Source: Anaeramoeba ignava (lineage: Eukaryota; Metamonada; Anaeramoebidae). Taken from it: DNA of 64,000 bases. Of this stretch, positions 24,429 through 40,384 are shown one piece after another. Each line of letters starts with the position of its first letter. The first letter of the stretch is position 1. The notes under the pieces are model-generated. The model did no database searches, was not told where the DNA came from, and was given only the letters and a program-made list of their open reading frames with translations. The stretch spans positions 1 through 64,000 of the forward strand of contig JAPDFW010000119.1 of the NCBI GenBank assembly GCA_028826165.1. Reading direction: 5' to 3'. A program made the translations under genes and the position numbers.

Positions 24429-27400
24429 ATGGAAAAAAATATAAAATTCGAAGAATTTGGAGAGCATGTCAGCGAAGTTCGATGTCTTCATTTACACGAT
24501 CAATATTTATATTCAGGAAGTTTTGATTGCAAAATAATAAAATGGGAAATTGAAGTAAAAAATCACATATTTATAACATTAACCGATAAAGATTTAAGTA
24601 TCTCATTTGCATGAATTTTTAAACCTAATAATATTTCTCTAAAAAAATAATCACGCCAAAAAGACTAAAAAAAAGTGCTGGACGTTTACATCTTCTAGCT
24701 ATGTGTTCTATCTACAAGTGCATTCAAATCTTCTTTATTTGGCTAATTCTTCCTTGCAAGCTCTTGATATAAATGTTTGTCATAAATCCTTCTTATGTTT
24801 TTTCTGAGTCTCTTTGGATTTTTATGTTTCAAAAAGAGTTTTTTTTTTGAAACTTAATTTGACTATTTTTTTTGCTTATAAATTTTTATTTTCTTTTCTT
24901 TTGCTTTTTTTTTATAATTAGACTGGAAAAGTTGTTAAAACTTTTGAATCAAATCTTTCTGAATATATTTATGGTTTCAAAATTATTGAAGATAGAATTT
25001 ATAGAGTTGGAGGTGATCGTTTATTAAAAGAATTTGATATTGTAATTTTAAATCAATTTTTAAACCAATTTCTAAATAAATTTTTAAATCAATTTCTAAA
25101 CCAATATTTAAATCAATTTTTAAATCAATATTTAAACCAATATTTAAACCAATTTTTAAATCAATTTCTAAATTAATTTTTAAATAAATATCTAAATCAA
25201 TTTCTAAATCAATATTTAAATCAATTTTTAAATCAATTTTTAAATAAATATTTAAATAAATATTTAAATCAATTTTTAAATAAATATCTAAATTATTTTC
25301 TAAATCAATTTCTAAATCAATTTTTAAATCAATTTTTAAATAAATATTTAAATAAATATTTAAATCAATTTTTAAATAAATATTTAAATCAATTTTTAAA
25401 TCAATTTTTAAATCAATTTTTAAATCAATTTCTAAATAAATATTTAAACCAATATCTAAATTATTTTCTAAATCAATATTTAAATCAATTTTTAAATCAA
25501 TTTCTAAATCAATTTCTAAACCAATATTTAAATCAATATTTAAATCAATTTTTAAACCAATTTTTAAATCAATTTCTAAATCAATATTTAAATCAATATT
25601 TAAATTAATATTTAAATCAATTTTTAAATCAATTTTTAAATAAATATTTAAATCAATTTTTAAATAAATATTTAAATCAATTTTTAAATAAATTTCTAAA
25701 TCAATATTTAAATCAATTTTTAAATAAATATTTAAATCAATTTTTAAATCAATTTTTAAATCAATATTTAAATCAATTTCTAAATAAATATTTAAATCAA
25801 TATTTAAATCAATTTCTAAATTAATTTCTAAATCAATATTTAAATCAATTTTTAAATTAATTTCTAAATCAATATTTAAATCAATTTCTAAATCAATTTT
25901 TAAATTAATATTTAAATCACTTTCTTTTTTTTTGCTTTAGGTTTCAAATCAATTTTTAAGAGAAGCTAAATTTGATTCTCCTTTGTGGTCAATTGAGATT
26001 TATGGAACAAGAATTTTTGTTGGAGCATCTTCTAATTTTATTATTGAATATGATTTAGATGTATTTTTTATATAGATTTACAATTACAATCAAAATCAAA
26101 ATCAAATTCAAAATCAAATTCAAAATCAAAATCAAATTCAAATTCAAATTCAAAATCAAATTCAAATTCAAAATCAAAATTAAAATCAAAATCAAAATCA
26201 AAATCAAATTCAAATTCAAAATCAAAATCAAAATCAAATTCAAATCCAAAATTATTTTCTTTTAGACTTTTGAAAAAGTTCATACATATCAATTACAAAG
26301 TTCTGGAGTTTGGGGTTTAGCACAATTTTCAAATAAATTATACATTGGTGCAAGTTCCAAAATTTATAAATTAGATTTAACAGTATTTATTTAAATTAAA
26401 AGAAAAAAAGAAAAAAAGAAAAAAGAACAAATTGTTCTTAATCATAATAATAATAATTTAATTTATAAAAAAGAAAAACTCAAAAGAAGTTATTTCTTGG
26501 AAAAATCAAGACGGAACAATTGTTGGCTTTCAAATTTATGATGGGATTTTATTTTCTGGAGATGAACATTCTGAAATTTATGCTTGGGATTTATCAGTAA
26601 AATGGATTTTATTAATATTTAGATTTATATTTATAATTATATTTATATTTATATTTATATTTATATTTATATTTATATTTATATTTATATTTATATTTAT
26701 ATTTATATTTATATTTATATTTATATTTACATATTTATATTTATATTGATTTTTATATTTATATTTATATTTTAATTTATATTTATATTTATATTTATAT
26801 TTACATATTTATATTTATATTTATATTTTTATTTATATTTTAAATATTTATATTTATATTTATATTTATATTTAAATTTATATTTATATTAATATTTACA
26901 TATTTATATTTATATTGATTTTTATATTTATATTTATATTTTAATTTATATTTATATTTATATTAATATTTACATATTTATATTTATATTTTAATTTATT
27001 TTTATTTTTAAAATTAAAAGACAGAAAAAAATCTTTATTCTTTTAAAAATGTTTCAAGTTGTTGGTGTGTTTCTTCAAATTCTACTTTTTTATTTTCTGG
27101 TTCAACAGATCATAAAATTCGCAAATGGGAAATTTCTGTAAGAAAATTTATCCGATTTTAATTATAATTTTAATTTTAATTTTAATTTTAATTTTAATTT
27201 TAATTTTAATTTTAATTTTATAAATGAATTTTAATTCTAATTTTAATTTTAATTTAAATTTTATAGAGCTTGTTTTATCATCTTTCATATATCGAAGATT
27301 TCAAAAATTTTTATAAAAGACAAGAATTATGTGATACAAAATATTATACAAGCGATGGAACAATATCATTTCACAAATTAATAGTGAAAGCAAGATTAAA

Positions 27401-27917
27401 CTGTGATTTTGAAAAATTAAGAGAATGCTTATCAAATAAAACAACAAAAATAGTAAATCAATTTTTAAAATGGATTTATACAGGAAAATCAAAAGATGAA
27501 GTTTTAATTCAAGATATTTTAAAAGAACTTTCAATTGAAAAATTCGACGAATTAAATCAAGTTGAAGGATTAAGAAAATCACTATCAAATTTATATAATG
27601 AAAATTCAACAAAAGATTTCATAATAATTGCACAAAATCAAAGGGTTTATGTTCATAAAGAAATTCTTCATGCTAGAAGTGATTTATTTCGTGGAATGTT
27701 TTTGAGTGTGAATGATAGTACAAATCAAGTTAATGATTATAGTAATAAATCTGTCAAAACTATTCAAGCTTTTGTTTATTTTTTATATCATGATCAATTC
27801 AATCCAAAATTAATGACTAAAAGAGTTCGAAAAGAATTACAAGATGCTGTTGATTTTTATCAACTTAATCCTCAATCAGTTTTGCCAAATGAACTTCAAA
27901 AATTTCAAAAGAAATGA
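24429..27917 (+). CDS. WD40-like propeller plus BTB-BTB protein
   Basis: Seven exons: 24429-24554, 24922-25041, 25941-26060, 26266-26382, 26474-26596, 27021-27137 and 27267-27917, giving 457 residues. All six introns are phase 0. Exons 1-6 each encode one blade of 39-42 residues with WD40-like endings (YSGSFDCKIIKWEIE, FSGDEHSEIYAWDLS, FSGSTDHKIRKWEIS). Exon 7 encodes two BTB halves: LCDTKYYTSDGTISFHKLIVKARL, then RSDLFRGMFLSVNDSTNQV and FVYFLYHDQF. The C-terminal half is clearly related to the ankyrin-BTB gene (3950-7778). Probable role is a protein-binding propeller joined to a BTB adaptor; partners are unknown. The exon 5 acceptor (26472-26473) is the least certain boundary. Intron 1 contains an unusual non-repeat segment. 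Confidence 0.85.
24555..24921. other. WD40 gene intron 1 with non-repetitive, more GC-rich segment
   Basis: Unlike the other introns this one is not a microsatellite. 24640-24830 is relatively G/C-rich and complex. Read on the minus strand it resembles decayed coding sequence (KHKNPKRLRKNIRRIYDKH, then LYQELARKN and a stop, then PNKEDLNALVDRTHS and a stop). It could be a mobile-element relic or an intronic RNA gene; neither is proven. Confidence 0.4.
25042..25940. repeat. WD40 gene intron 2: 12-mer AAATCAATTTTT repeat
   Basis: About 880 bases of AAATCAATTTTT with TTTCT, ATAAA, ATTAA and AACCA variants, from donor GTAATT to acceptor CTTTAG. Confidence 0.93.
26061..26265. repeat. WD40 gene intron 3: TCAAAA/TTCAAA repeat
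   Basis: Short hexamer repeat mixing AAATCA and AATTCA units, from donor GTATTT to acceptor TTTTAG. Confidence 0.88.
26597..27020. repeat. WD40 gene intron 5: TATTTA repeat
   Basis: TATTTA hexamers with a longer-range pattern: CATATTTATATTTATATTGATT recurs at about 26730 and 26898. Donor GTAAAA, acceptor AAAAG. Confidence 0.88.
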
Positions 27918-28128
27918 TTATTATTTTTTTTTTTCAAATTTTAATTAAAAAAAAAAGAAAATTAAATAATAAAAGAAATGAAAGGAAATGAAATTTAATT
28001 GTTTTGGTTTTTGTTTAAAAAAAAAATTTGAAAAGAAGAAAGAATCTCAAAAAGAAAAAAAATTCAAAAAAAAATTCAAAAAAAAATGATAAAAAAAAAA
28101 TGATAAAAAAAAAATAAAAGAAGTTGAT

Positions 28129-32103
<3,975 letters not shown>

Positions 32104-33426
32104 TGATAAAATGAGAAAAATAATAAAATTTTGTTATTTTTTTTATTCAAAAAAAAAATTAAAAAAAAAAGCAAAAAAAAAGAAAAACAAAAAGAAAAGA
32201 AAAATGAATTTTTGATCTATTAAATTATTTTTTAAATTATATTTTTTTTTTCTCCATTTATTATTTTTTCTCCTTTTTAATTAAAGAAAATTAAATAAAA
32301 AAGAATTTTCATCAAATCCAAAATAATAAATAAAAATAAATTTAGATTTAAATAATAATAAATATTTTCATCAAATCCAAAATAATAAATAAAAATAAAT
32401 TTAGATTTAAATAATAATAAATATTTTCATCAAATCAAAAAATCCAAAAAATAATTTAAATATAAATAAATTTAAATTTAAATAATAATAAATATTTTCA
32501 TCAAATCCAAAATAATAAATAAAAATAAATTTAGATTTAAATAATAATAAATATTTTCATCAAATCTAAAATAATAAATAAAAATAAATTTAGATTTAAA
32601 TAATAATAAATATTTTCATCAAATCCAAAATAATAAATAAAAATAGATTTAAATTTAATTAATAATAAATATTTTCATCAAATCCAAAATAAAAAAATAA
32701 TAAAAATAAATAAATTTAGATTTAATTAATAATAAATATTTTCATCAAATCCAAAATAATAAATATAAATTTAGATTTAATTAATAATAAATATTTTCAT
32801 CAAATCCAAAATAATAAATAAAAATAAATTTAGATTTAATTAATAATAAATATTTTCATCAAATCTAAAAAATAAATAAAAATAAATTTAGATTTAAATA
32901 ATAATAAATATTTTCATCAAATCTAAAATAATAAAATAAAATAAATTTAAATTTTCATCAAAATTAATAATAAAATATTTTCATCAAATCTAAAATAATA
33001 AATAAAAAATAAATTTTTCATAAAATTTTCATCAAAATAAAATAATAAATAAAAATAAATTTAGATTTAAATAATAATAAATATTTTCATCAAATCTAAA
33101 ATAATAAATAAAAATAGATTTAAATTTAAATAATAATAAATATTTTCATCAAATCCAAAATAATAAATAAAAATAGATTTAAATTTAATTAATAATAAAA
33201 ATATTTTCAACAAATCTAAAATAATAAATATAAATAGATTTAAATTTAATTAATAATAAATATTTTCATCAAATCCAAAATAATAAATATAAATTTAGAT
33301 TTAAATAATAAAAATAGAATGAATTTTTGATTTTGGATTTCTTTTTATTCAACCATTCAAAAAAAATCCAAAAGAAAAAAATCATTCAATCCAAAAGAAA
33401 AAAATCCAAAAGAAAAAAAAATTTCT
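32104..33426. repeat. Satellite, ~60 bp unit, about 16 copies, between CIPK and PSMG2
   Basis: Units of about 60 bases, each carrying TATTTTCATCAAATCC, AAAATAATAAATAAAAATAA and TTTAGATTTAAATAATAA segments, fill 32300-33310; early anchors lie near 32305, 32366, 32425, 32494 and 32553. Some units are internally rearranged (32940-33060). Flanks are A/T homopolymers. The CIPK leader on the minus strand contains TCTCATTTTATC just before the ATG at 32103. No gene is seen. Confidence 0.92.
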
Positions 33427-36400
33427 TCAGTAAATTGCAGCATCAACTTCACGTCCAACAAGAAAGTTCCAAGAATAAGGCTTTTTCCATTCATCTAAAT
33501 ATAAATTAAAATATAAATCAAAACATAAATCAAAACATAAATTAAAATATAAATTAAAATATATATTAAAACATAAATTAAAATATAAATTAAAATATAA
33601 ATTAAAATATAAATTAAAATATATATTAAAATATAAATTAAAATATAAATTAAAATATAAATTAAAAATTATAAATTAAAATATAAATTAAAATATAAAT
33701 TAAAATATAAATTAAAATATAAATTAAAATATAAATTAAAATATAAATTAAAATATAAATTAAAACATACTAGGTTTTAAAGTAATTAAATTTGTTAATT
33801 GATTAATTGCTTGAGCCATTAATTCACTTTCATAAAAATTATCTCCTTCATAACAAAATAAAATCAAAGCAACAAAACCTAATTTAGTTTCTTTTGGTTC
33901 AATTGATAAATTTTCCATTTGTGATTCAATTTGAATCTTTTGATTTTGATCATTTTCATTTTCATTTTCATTTTCTTTTTCATTTTCTTTTTCATTTTCT
34001 AAAACTATTTCATCAATATAACGATGAAAAAGACCACAAGATCGAATCAATGATCGATTTTTCCATTCTATTTCGTTGAAATTGTGGAAATCAAAATTCA
34101 AATCAATTCCACTTTTTGTCATATTCATTTGATAAATAATTTGTTTGTTTGTAATCATTTTGTCTGTTCTAAAAGATGCATCAGCTCCAGTAACAAAAAT
34201 AATATTTGCGAAATTCTGTTGTTGAATCCAGTTCATTAAATCTGTTGCAAATAATTTTCCATACATTAAAAAAACTGGTGATCTTTGTTGAATTATAGCA
34301 AATTTTTCTTTCACATAAACTTTTTGATTTTTTGAATTTAAATTTGATTTAGAATTGAAATTGTTTTGAAATTAAATTGATTTGAATTTAAATTGATTTG
34401 ATTTTAAATTGGATTGAATTTAAATTGATTTGAATTTAAATTTGATTTGAATTTAAATTGATTTGAAATTAAATTGATTTGAAATTAAATTGATTTGAAT
34501 TTAAATTGATTTGAAATTTAAATTGAATTTAAATTGATTTGAAATTAAATTGATTTGAATTTAAATTGATTTGAAATTAAATTGATTTGAATTTAAATTG
34601 ATTTGAATTTAAATTGATTTGAATTTAAATTGTTTTGAAATTAAATTGGATTGATTTTGGATTGTTTGATTTAAAATGATTTGAATTTAAATTGATTTGA
34701 AATTAAATTGATTTGAAATTAAATTGATTTGAAATTAAATTGATTTGAATTTAAATTTGATTTGAATTTAAATTGATTTGAAATTAAATTGATTTGAAAT
34801 TTAAATTGTTTTTGAAATTAAATTGATTTGAATTTAAAATGATTTGAAATTAAATTGATTTGAATTTAAAATGATTTGAAATTAAATTGATTTGAATTTA
34901 AATTGTTTTTGAATTTAAATTGTTTTGAATTTAAATTGTTTTGAATTTAAATTGATTTGAAATTAAATTGATTTGAATTTAAATTGATTTTGAATTTAAA
35001 TTGATTTGAATTTAAATTGATTTGATTTTAAATTGATTTGAATTTAATTTGTTTTGAAATTAATTTGTTTTGAATTTGATTTGAAATTAAATTTGAATTT
35101 AAATTTGATTTGAATTTAAATTGATTTGAAATTAAATTGGTTTGAATTTAAATTGATTTTGAAATTGATTTGAAATTAAATTGATTTGAAATTAAATTGA
35201 TTTGAAATTAAATTGATTTGAAATTAAATTGGATTTGAAATTAAATTGATTTGAAATTAAATTGGATTGATTTTGGATTGTTTGATTTAAATTTGATTTG
35301 AATTTAAATTGTTTTGAATTTAAAATGTTTTGAAATTAAATTTGATTTGAATTTAAATTTGATTTGAATTTAAATTTGATTTGAATTTAAATTTGATTTG
35401 AATTTAAATTGATTTGAAATTAAATTGTTTTGAAATTTAAATTGTTTTTGAAATTAAATTGATTTGAATTTAAAATGATTTGAAATTAAATTGATTTGAA
35501 ATTAAATTTGATTTGATTTGAATTTAAATTGTTTTGAATTTAAATTGATTTGAATTTAAATTGATTTGAATTTAAATTGATTTGAAATTAAATTGATTTG
35601 AATTTAAATTGGTTTTGAAATTAAATTGATTTGAATTTAAATTGATTTGAAATTAAATTGATTTGAAATTAAAATTGATTTGAAATTAAATTGATTTGAA
35701 ATTAAATTGATTTGAAATTAAATTGATTTGAATTTAAATTGATTTGAAATTAAATTGATTTGAATTTAAATTTGATTGAAATTAAATTGATTTGAAATTA
35801 AATTAAATTTGATTTAAATTGATTTGAATTTAAATTGATTTGAATTTAAATTGGATTTAAATTGATTTGAATTTAAATTGATTTGAATTTAATTTGTTTT
35901 GAAATTAAATTGTTTTGAATTTAAATTTGATTTGAATTTAAATTGATTTGAATTTAAATTTGATTTGAAATTAAATTGTTTTGAAATTAAATTGATTTGA
36001 AATTAAATTGATTTGAATTTAAATTGATTTGAAATTAAATTGATTTGAAATTAAATTGGATTTAAATTAAGTTTGATTTAAATTGTTTTGACTTTAAATT
36101 GATTTGAATTAAATTGTTTGATTTAAAATGTTTTGACAAACCTTCCATTGCTAAATAAATAAAATAAATAAAATAAATAAAAGAAATAAGTAAAAATAAA
36201 TAAATAAATAAGGAATTTTTATATTTATACAAGTATTGATTTGACCAGAATTTGTTTGATCAGGAGAAATACAATCATTTCCAATAAAAGGAGATAAACA
36301 AGAATGATCCAAAATCCCAATTTTTATTGCTTGAGAATTAAGAAGAATCAAATCAATTGCTAATTGAGAAACATTTCCAAAAGATAAAGTAGGCTATTTT

Positions 36401-36535
36401 TAAATTAAAAATTAAAAATTAAAAATTAAAATTAAAAATAAAAATTAAAATTAAAAATTAAATTGATTGTTTTACAAGAATTAAAGTAAAATCTTTAAAT
36501 CCTTGAAATTTTGAATCAATTAAATGAAATTCCAT
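33427..36535 (-). CDS. PSMG2: Proteasome assembly chaperone 2 (PSMG2/PAC2 family)
   Basis: Partner of PSMG1 in assembling the 20S proteasome alpha ring. Five exons on the minus strand: 36535-36476, 36393-36231, 36150-36142, 34319-33771 and 33494-33427, giving 282 residues (human PSMG2 is about 264). Matching features: SFGNVSQLAIDLIL near the N-terminus (human GNVGQLAMDLII), KIGILDHSCLSPFIGND, the MEVY segment before the second strand region, LMNWIQQQNFANIIFVTGADASFRTD, LILFCYEGDN, and a terminal W-rich EWKKPYSWNFLVG. The 9-base third exon (coding CAATGGAAG) restores the family's EVY motif and keeps the frame. Intron 3 is 1.8 kb of a 16-base repeat. An ENEKENEN low-complexity insert lies inside exon 4. 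Confidence 0.86.
33495..33770. repeat. PSMG2 intron 4: 12-mer AAATATAAATTA repeat
   Basis: About 270 bases of AAATATAAATTA with AAACATAAATCA variants. Coding-strand donor GTATGT. Confidence 0.92.
34320..36141. repeat. PSMG2 intron 3: 1.8 kb of ~16-bp repeat
   Basis: Units ATTTGAATTTAAATTG and ATTTGAAATTAAATTG alternate irregularly over 1.8 kb, more than twice the length of the PSMG2 coding sequence. Donor GTTTGT next to the microexon, acceptor AAAAAG. Confidence 0.94.
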
Positions 36536-36738
36536 AAAGTCAGAACCAAAAAAAAAAGAATAGAAAAATGAAAAATTAAAAAAAAAAATTAAAAAAATTA
36601 AAGTAAGAAAATTTTTATTTATTTTTGTTTTTGTTTTTATTTTTAATTTTTGTTTTTGTTTTTGAAAAGAAATGAAAAGAAAAAAACAAGAAAAAAATAT
36701 TTCTTTTCGATTTTTTTTTTTTGATTAAATTTTTTCTT

Positions 36739-39700
36739 TCATTTTTTTGGATCGAAATCTAAATTTTTTCGAAAAACGAAAATACTTGTTGAAAAATGTC
36801 GATAAACTGCAAAAATAGCAATAATGATAAATAAAATCATAATTGATAAAAATAGTTTAAATTTACTAATTGGTAATTTATTTGTGATTCTTTTTTCAAG
36901 TAAATTGCAATAATTTGTGCATCCTTTAATTTGAATTAATCCAATTCTTTGTTGATTAAATATTCCATTTTTATCATTTTCTATATGAAAAATTCCATTT
37001 ATAATTTCTAAATTTGTTCGTTGGAAATAATGAAGAAGTTGAAGCATTTCTTTTGTAGAAATCTAAATAAAAATTATTATTAAATTTAAAATCGGATTAA
37101 AATTAAAATTAATATTAAAATTAAATTCAAAATTATTATTAAAATTATTATTGAAATTAATTGTAGAAAATACTTTATTTTTTAAATTATTCCAATTAGT
37201 GTAAATATATTTAATCAATTTGGAAGATTGAGGAATTAAAGTAGAATAACATCTTTTCCATTCTTCAAAAGTTTTTGAATCTCTTTCCAAAATTTGAACA
37301 AGATAACTAAATAAAGAAGATTTAGAAGCTTTTGCCAAAGAAATAGCAAGAATATTTTCAAAATATAAATGTTGAGATTCTTGTTGAAAAAATATAGAAA
37401 TTTTTTCTAATTGTGGAAGAATTTCTGAAAGTATTTTATGTGCATCAACTCGATATTTTTTATCAAGTTGTGCTGATTTTTTTAATGTAGTTTTATGAAC
37501 TCTTTCATTAACTGAATCTGTCTTAATTGCAAATGAAATATTATCTGTAATTAGGATATATTTAGCAAAAAATTTTGCAGAAACTACATCTTGAACTAAT
37601 CTTTTAGTCATTTCTTCAAAACTTTTATTTTTTTTAATTTAAAATTTCAATTATTTTTTTTAATTTAAAATTTAAAATTTCAATTATTGATTTTTTCACC
37701 TGTTTGATTTTAAAAGTCTTTGGAATAATTCAGTTAATTGAAATAAAGATTTTGCTGGAATTGTTGTTTTATCAAGAATAGGTAAAATAAATTCTAGCCA
37801 AGCTAATAAATTTTATAATAAATTTTATAATAAATTTTATAATTAATTTTATAATAAATTTTATATTTAATTTTATAATAAATTTTATAAATAAATTTTA
37901 TATTTAATTTTATAAATAATTTTATAATAAATTTAATAAATAATTTTATAAATAATTTAATAAATAATTTTATAATAAATTTTATAAATAATTTAATAAA
38001 TAATTTTATATTTAATTTAATAAATAATTTTATATTTAATTTTATAAATAATTTTATAAATAATTTTAATAAATAATTTTATAATAAATTTTATAATAAA
38101 TTTTGAAATAATTTTATAAATAATTTAATAATTAATTTTATAAATAATTTTATAAATAATTTTATAAATAATTTTATAAATAATTTTATAATTAATTTTA
38201 TAAATAATTTTATAATAAATTTTATAAATAAATTTTGAAATAATTTTATAATAAATTTTATAATTAATTTTATAATAAATTTTATAATTAAATTTTATAA
38301 ATAATTTTATAAATAATTTTATAATAAATTTTATAAATAATTTTATAATAAATTTTATAATAAATTTTGAAATAATTTTGGATTCGATTGTCAAAAATAT
38401 ACCAGAAAGTAAAGAACCAGGATCTTTTTCAATAAATTGTGAAAGACACCAAACAAGTTCAGAAAGAAAATGAATTCTGATTTTTTTCGGAAAACTTTCA
38501 TATTTTGTTAAAAATGACTTGATAATTGTTTCTCTAAGTAAATGATCTCTTAAAACTGTACTTTTTGCATTAATCATAATTTGAATCAAAACTTTAATTC
38601 CAGAAGTTAAATCTGATACTGATTTATTTTCTAATTTAAAGTAAAAGAAGGAAATTAAAATATTATTATTATTTTTTGATAAACTTTTTCTTTTTGAAAA
38701 AAAAATACCAAATGAAATAAATATTTCAGTAAATCTTCCAATTAAATCGGATAAACTTTTTCCAAGAATAGTTTGTGGATAAAGTCTAAGAAATGTTTTA
38801 ACAAGAGTTTTTATTTTTGGATCAACTAAAGCAAGTGGGAAATCTTTTTTGAAATTTAAAATTAATTCAATTAAAATTATTTCAATTAAATTTTTTCAAT
38901 TAAAAATTATTTCAATTAAAAATTAATTCAATTAAAAATTATTTCAATTAAAATTATTTAATTAAAAATTATTTCTTAAAAATTAATTCAATTAAAATTA
39001 TTCAATTAAAAATAATTCAATTAATTAAATTAATTCAATTAAAAATTATTTCAATTAAATTTTTTCTATTAACTTGGATTGAGTTGATCTGATTTTGTTT
39101 CTTCAATTTCTGGTATTGGAATATGAATGTGATTTTCGAAAAAATTTTGAAGTTGTTGAAGTTGTTGGAGTTGATGTTTTTGACTTTTTTTAAATGTTTT
39201 TTGAAGTTCTTCTATAAATTTTTTAAGTTCTTCTATATCAAACTTTTTTTTAATTTTTAATTTTAATTTTAATTTTAATTTCAATTTTAATTTTATAAAT
39301 GAATTTTAATTTAATTTTAATTTTATAAATGAATTTAAATTTAAATTTTGTTTTATAAATGAATTTTAATTTTAATTTTAATTTTAATTTTAATTTTAAT
39401 TTTAATTTTAATTTTAATTTTAATTTTAATTTTAATTTTAATTTTTAATTTTAATTTTAATTTTAATTTTAATTTTAATTTTAATTTTAATTTTAATTTT
39501 AATTTTAATTTTAATTTTAATTTTAATTTTAATTTTAATTTTAATTTTAATTTTAATTTTAATTTTAATTTTATAAATGAATTTTAATTTTAATTTTAAT
39601 TTTAAATTTTAAATTTAATTTAAATTTGAATTTTAATTTAAATTTTAATTTTAATTTAAATTTTAATTTTAATTTTAATTTTAATTATAATTTTAATTTA

Positions 39701-40159
39701 AATTTTAATTTTAATTTAAATTTTGTTTTACTTCACTCATTGCTTTGTGTAAATTTGGTTCAGTTGTTGATTGTATAATTTTTTTTGAATGATCTTCCTT
39801 TCCATTTTCCTCTTTATGAATTTAAATTTAATAGAAATATTTTTTATTAAAATTTTTTTTTATTTTGAATTTAAAATTTGGAGAAAAAAAAAAATTATTA
39901 AAAGAAATAAACCATAAAGTGAATTAAATTTGTGATGTAAATGCTCTTTTTTTTGGGAATGAGGATGAGATGTAGTTTTATGTGATAATTTATCTTTTTT
40001 TGGATTGGATTTGGATCTTTGAAGACGAGGAGTTGAAGGAAGACTTGTTGTATTTGTGTTGTGATTATCAATTGTGAAATGTTTATGGTGATGATTATTT
40101 TTATTATTATCGTTATTATCGTTATTATTATTGTTATTATTTGATTCGTTATCTGACAT
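36739..40159 (-). CDS. TMEM214: TMEM214-like ER membrane protein
   Basis: Eight exons on the minus strand: 40159-39913, 39811-39732, 39242-39074, 38843-38709, 38630-38403, 37802-37700, 37621-37174 and 37062-36739, giving about 577 residues. The N-terminus is Asn/His-rich and basic. Matches to the animal family, in order: FPLALVDPKIKTLVKTFL, a CLSQFIEKDPG segment, AWLEFILPILDKTTIPAKS (human VWLGIMLPVLGIKALSP), and WKRCYSTLIPQSSKLIKYIY followed by NWNNLKNK and FQRTNLEII. A hydrophobic segment near the C-terminus (FLSIMILFIIIAIFAVY) is the likely membrane anchor. Human TMEM214 is an ER protein linked to stress-induced apoptosis; function here is unknown. The 78-base intron at 38631-38708 is a multiple of three and could instead be retained. 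Confidence 0.75.
37803..38402. repeat. TMEM214-like gene intron 5: 12-mer AATTTTATAAAT repeat
   Basis: About 590 bases of AATTTTATAAAT with ATAATAAATTTT variants. Coding-strand donor GTATAT, acceptor TTAG. Confidence 0.9.
38844..39073. repeat. TMEM214-like gene intron 3: TTCAATTAAAAATTA repeat
   Basis: About 200 bases of irregular TTCAATTAAAAATTA units. Coding-strand donor GTTAAT. Confidence 0.85.
39243..39731. repeat. TMEM214-like gene intron 2: TTTTAA repeat with ATAAATGAA interruptions
   Basis: About 470 bases of TTTTAA hexamer broken by TTTTATAAATGAA blocks, the same interruption seen at 23255-23280, 27225 and throughout 53.7-54.4 kb. Confidence 0.9.
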
Positions 40160-40384
40160 TTTTTTTCTTTAAATTAAAATTAAAAAATGAAAAAAATGAA
40201 AAAAATGAAAAAATGAAAAAATGAAAAATTATTTTTGTTGTTTTAAAGAAAACGTTTTTGCTTTTTTTTTGGATTATTTGAACTAAAATTATTTTGCCTT
40301 TCAAATTATATTTTGGAAAAAAAAAAAATGGAACAAAAAAATATTTCTTTCTTTTCTCTTTTAATTTTAATTTTAATTTTAATT
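40160..40384 (-). promoter_or_regulatory. Upstream region of the TMEM214-like gene
   Basis: On the coding strand, 40229-40185 carries five TTTTTTCATT-type blocks in a row, about 30-70 bases before the ATG at 40159. The rest is A/T homopolymer and the 3' flank of the gene ending at 40385. Confidence 0.5.
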
